Positions 62,566 to 64,000 of a stretch of DNA of 64,000 bases are shown in pieces. The position numbers were made by a program, and so were the translations under genes. Every line of letters starts with the position of its first letter. The stretch's first letter is position 1. Location of the stretch: NCBI GenBank assembly GCA_008973525.1, contig WACJ01000514.1, positions 2,356,001-2,420,000 on the forward strand. Reading direction: 5' to 3'. The notes beneath the pieces were generated by a model. That model was not told the origin of the DNA. It did no database searches and saw nothing but the letters and a program-made list of their open reading frames with translations. Source of the DNA: Stenopsyche tienmushanensis (Eukaryota > Arthropoda > Insecta > Trichoptera > Stenopsychidae).

Positions 62566-62745
62566 ATGTACGGTCAAATATATGTTTTCATAGAAAGTAA
62601 AAATGCAGACGTCGTAGAAGATCTGAACGATTTGTTGTACAATATAAATATTTCTTCTGATGAAAATTTAGAATCGGAAGAAACAGCCCAACCTACGAGA
62701 ACTAAATGTCATTGGACAGAAGAACAAAAATGGGGACTTGAATAA
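62566..62745 (+). CDS. Unrecognised 59-aa acidic open frame
   Basis: The ATG at 62566 opens MYGQIYVFIESKNADVVEDL, continues with a Ser/Asp/Glu-rich stretch (NINISSDENLESEET), and ends with TKCHWTEEQKWGLE and TAA. Its amino-acid composition is unlike the Lys/Asn/Ile/Phe-rich chance frames around it. Acidic Ser/Asp-rich segments occur at the N-termini of piggyBac-type transposases, but no diagnostic motif is present. It may be a transposon exon remnant adjoining the repeat at 62860. Confidence 0.25.
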   Translation: MYGQIYVFIESKNADVVEDLNDLLYNINISSDENLESEETAQPTRTKCHWTEEQKWGLE

Positions 62746-62859
62746 AATTGATACGGCTCTATTTTTTTTTCAAACTAAAACGAATAAATACGCCGGTCAG
62801 ATAAGGCAAAATATTGGTTCCAAATCTAAAATGCAAAAATGTTTTGATGCAGATATTCC

Positions 62860-63115
62860 TTCCACGCGCGGTAAAGTAAGGATGTGATTATTTAGAAAGG
62901 TAGGATAGGAGAGAATCTATGAGTGAGTAGCGAAATTATCATTATATAATATATAATTTAATTGTTGTTGCAAATTAAACCACTCACTCATGGGCGTCCT
63001 TGCACGACTTTATTAATCGCCCCAGCATTTACTTTTTGAAATCCAGGAAATCAGGGTAAACCTGGATCGAGACGATCGATCAGAAATATTAATATTTCCG
63101 ATCTCCCAAATTTTT
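62860..63115 (+). repeat. Interspersed family, longest copy
   Basis: Contains all blocks shared with the copies at 42.7, 50.6 and 54.5 kb: CCTTCCACGCGCGGTAAAGT, TTGTTGCAAATTAAACCACT, AATCGCCCCAGCATTTACTT, CAGGGTAAACCTGG and GATCGATCAGAAATATTAAT. The tRNA-like sequence at 63140-63212 (minus strand) adjoins it. Confidence 0.7.
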
Positions 63116-63139
63116 TAGTACGGTGAAATTTTTTTCCAC

Positions 63140-63212
63140 AATCTGAATTTGAACCCGAACTTTTATAATACGAGTCCAGGATCTAAGCCACTATACCAAC
63201 ACTTGGTCGAGA
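63140..63212 (-). repeat. tRNA-like SINE head (polymerase III boxes)
   Basis: On the minus strand TTGGTATAGTGG (A-box-like, 63188-63199) is followed 40-45 bp later by GGTTCAAATTC (B-box-like, 63144-63154). Between them CTGGACTCGTATTATAAAAG resembles an anticodon arm and variable region. This is the head layout of a tRNA-derived SINE, with the 62860-63115 repeat as its body downstream on the same strand. It is too degenerate for a working tRNA. Confidence 0.5.
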
Positions 63213-63225
63213 TGTACCTAAGGGT

Positions 63226-64000
63226 CACAAACAACATGTTGATCCGGCATCGATTTTTGCAAAAAGGTTCTTTAAATTCCAAGATCACAAAAATCACTGT
63301 GATCAATATCAGTTGAAACCCTTTAATATCTAGTCCATGATGAGGTGAATGTTTGAATTTTCTTCCTTGTACGATTTTTATCCTTGAGTGGGTATTAAAA
63401 TGATCCCAATCATATATGGGTCAATTTTGCCCCTTTTGGCTGCCGGATGAGGAGGATTTTCATCTCATCCTATGGTCCCTTTAACTCCACTTTTGTAACT
63501 TTGGCAGCAATCTGCAATTGTTGATAAAGTAAATAATATTTTTAAATTAGACATGAAATGCTTCGTGCAATGGTTGGCTTGCTTCATTTCAACGTTCCCG
63601 CTCGTTGAAACCTTTATCTGCTGATGCTGAATCGTAATATGGGTCATTCTACTCGGGGTCGTTTTGTTTTATTTCATTTCATAATGGATCGTAATATTTT
63701 AGTTGCTTAATACTGCCGAAATTCGAGAGTCAGCTATTCGGTATATTGCATAGATGAGCCATCAAGAAAAATCATTTATCTAGAGGAAATTTGATAATTG
63801 AGTATGCATGCATACAAATATGCATGAAGATTTGCTCTCGAAAGCATCGATTTATCGAGTCGTCTTTGTTATTATGATGAAAGTTTATTAGGGATGAAAA
63901 TATTAAATTTTGCACATTTGAATTTCTAATGTCTTTGCATTTGAATGATTTAATGTATGATGCTAAAAAATCACTCTTCTTAGTGCTTCTTTGGAGCGCT
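63226..64000. other. AT-rich right edge, no gene
   Basis: No supported gene. A motif AAATGATCCCAATCATATAT then GGGTCAATTTT (63399-63430) resembles GGGTCA-type piggyBac termini but has no partner. The palindrome-rich GAGTATGCATGCATAC lies at ~63800. Confidence 0.45.

Noticed and set aside
1..64000. CRISPR arrays, rRNA genes, LTR retrotransposons or viral insertions
   Set aside because: No regularly spaced direct repeats, no rRNA core sequence, no paired LTRs and no recognisable viral protein motifs were seen on either strand.

Overview
The window looks like a gene-poor, AT-rich stretch of an arthropod (most likely insect) nuclear genome. The evidence is the mix of class II transposons typical of insects (mariner DD34D, piggyBac-like elements with TTAA ends, hAT remnants, TA-flanked MITEs), an RTE-like non-LTR retrotransposon fragment ending in a trinucleotide tail, and two short TTAGG-type runs (the common insect telomere unit). 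I see no bacterial-style gene packing and no intact host protein-coding gene. I cannot name the order or species.

Layout. Positions 1-6,360 are a dense repeat cluster: a fold-back repeat at the left edge (1-635), an RTE-like reverse-transcriptase fragment on the minus strand (925-1690), a hAT transposase C-terminal fragment (1960-2162) followed by a diverged copy of the left-edge repeat (2160-2640), and a ~3.2 kb imperfect palindrome (3086-6290). The palindrome is an inverted dimer of a ~1.7 kb element whose two halves encode the same ~100-residue basic protein. From 8,799 to 9,380 lies a TA-flanked degenerate element. A hAT-like terminus lies at 11.6-11.9 kb and a GC-richer unknown repeat at 14.4-15.1 kb. 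A nearly full-length mariner with both inverted repeats and TA duplications occupies 15,750-17,033, next to an older mariner relic. From 18,896 to 21,328 there is a decayed piggyBac-like element carrying a nested TTAA-flanked element, followed by a 105-bp piggyBac-type miniature element.

From about 23 kb to the right end the sequence is mostly non-coding and AT-rich, with islands of higher complexity that look like possible conserved non-coding elements (near 27.0, 34.1, 36.7, 39.1, 44.4, 51.3, 55.1, 56.9, 58.9 and 60.9 kb). It also carries scattered repeats: a four-copy interspersed family with one tRNA-like head (42.7, 50.6, 54.5, 63.0 kb), a two-copy family with a piggyBac-type terminus (46.0 and 58.2 kb), a 351-bp MITE (50,061-50,411) and an internally deleted irritans-like mariner (57,424-58,037). 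One strong acceptor/donor pair brackets a 23-nt candidate microexon at 55,531-55,553. The right part could be a long intron or an intergenic regulatory desert, but this is inference.

No operon-like or cooperating gene set is present. The coding signal belongs almost entirely to transposons, nearly all inactivated by frameshift, deletion or stops. The most unusual object is the 3086-6290 palindrome with its duplicated small ORF. I did not find a convincing new molecular system.
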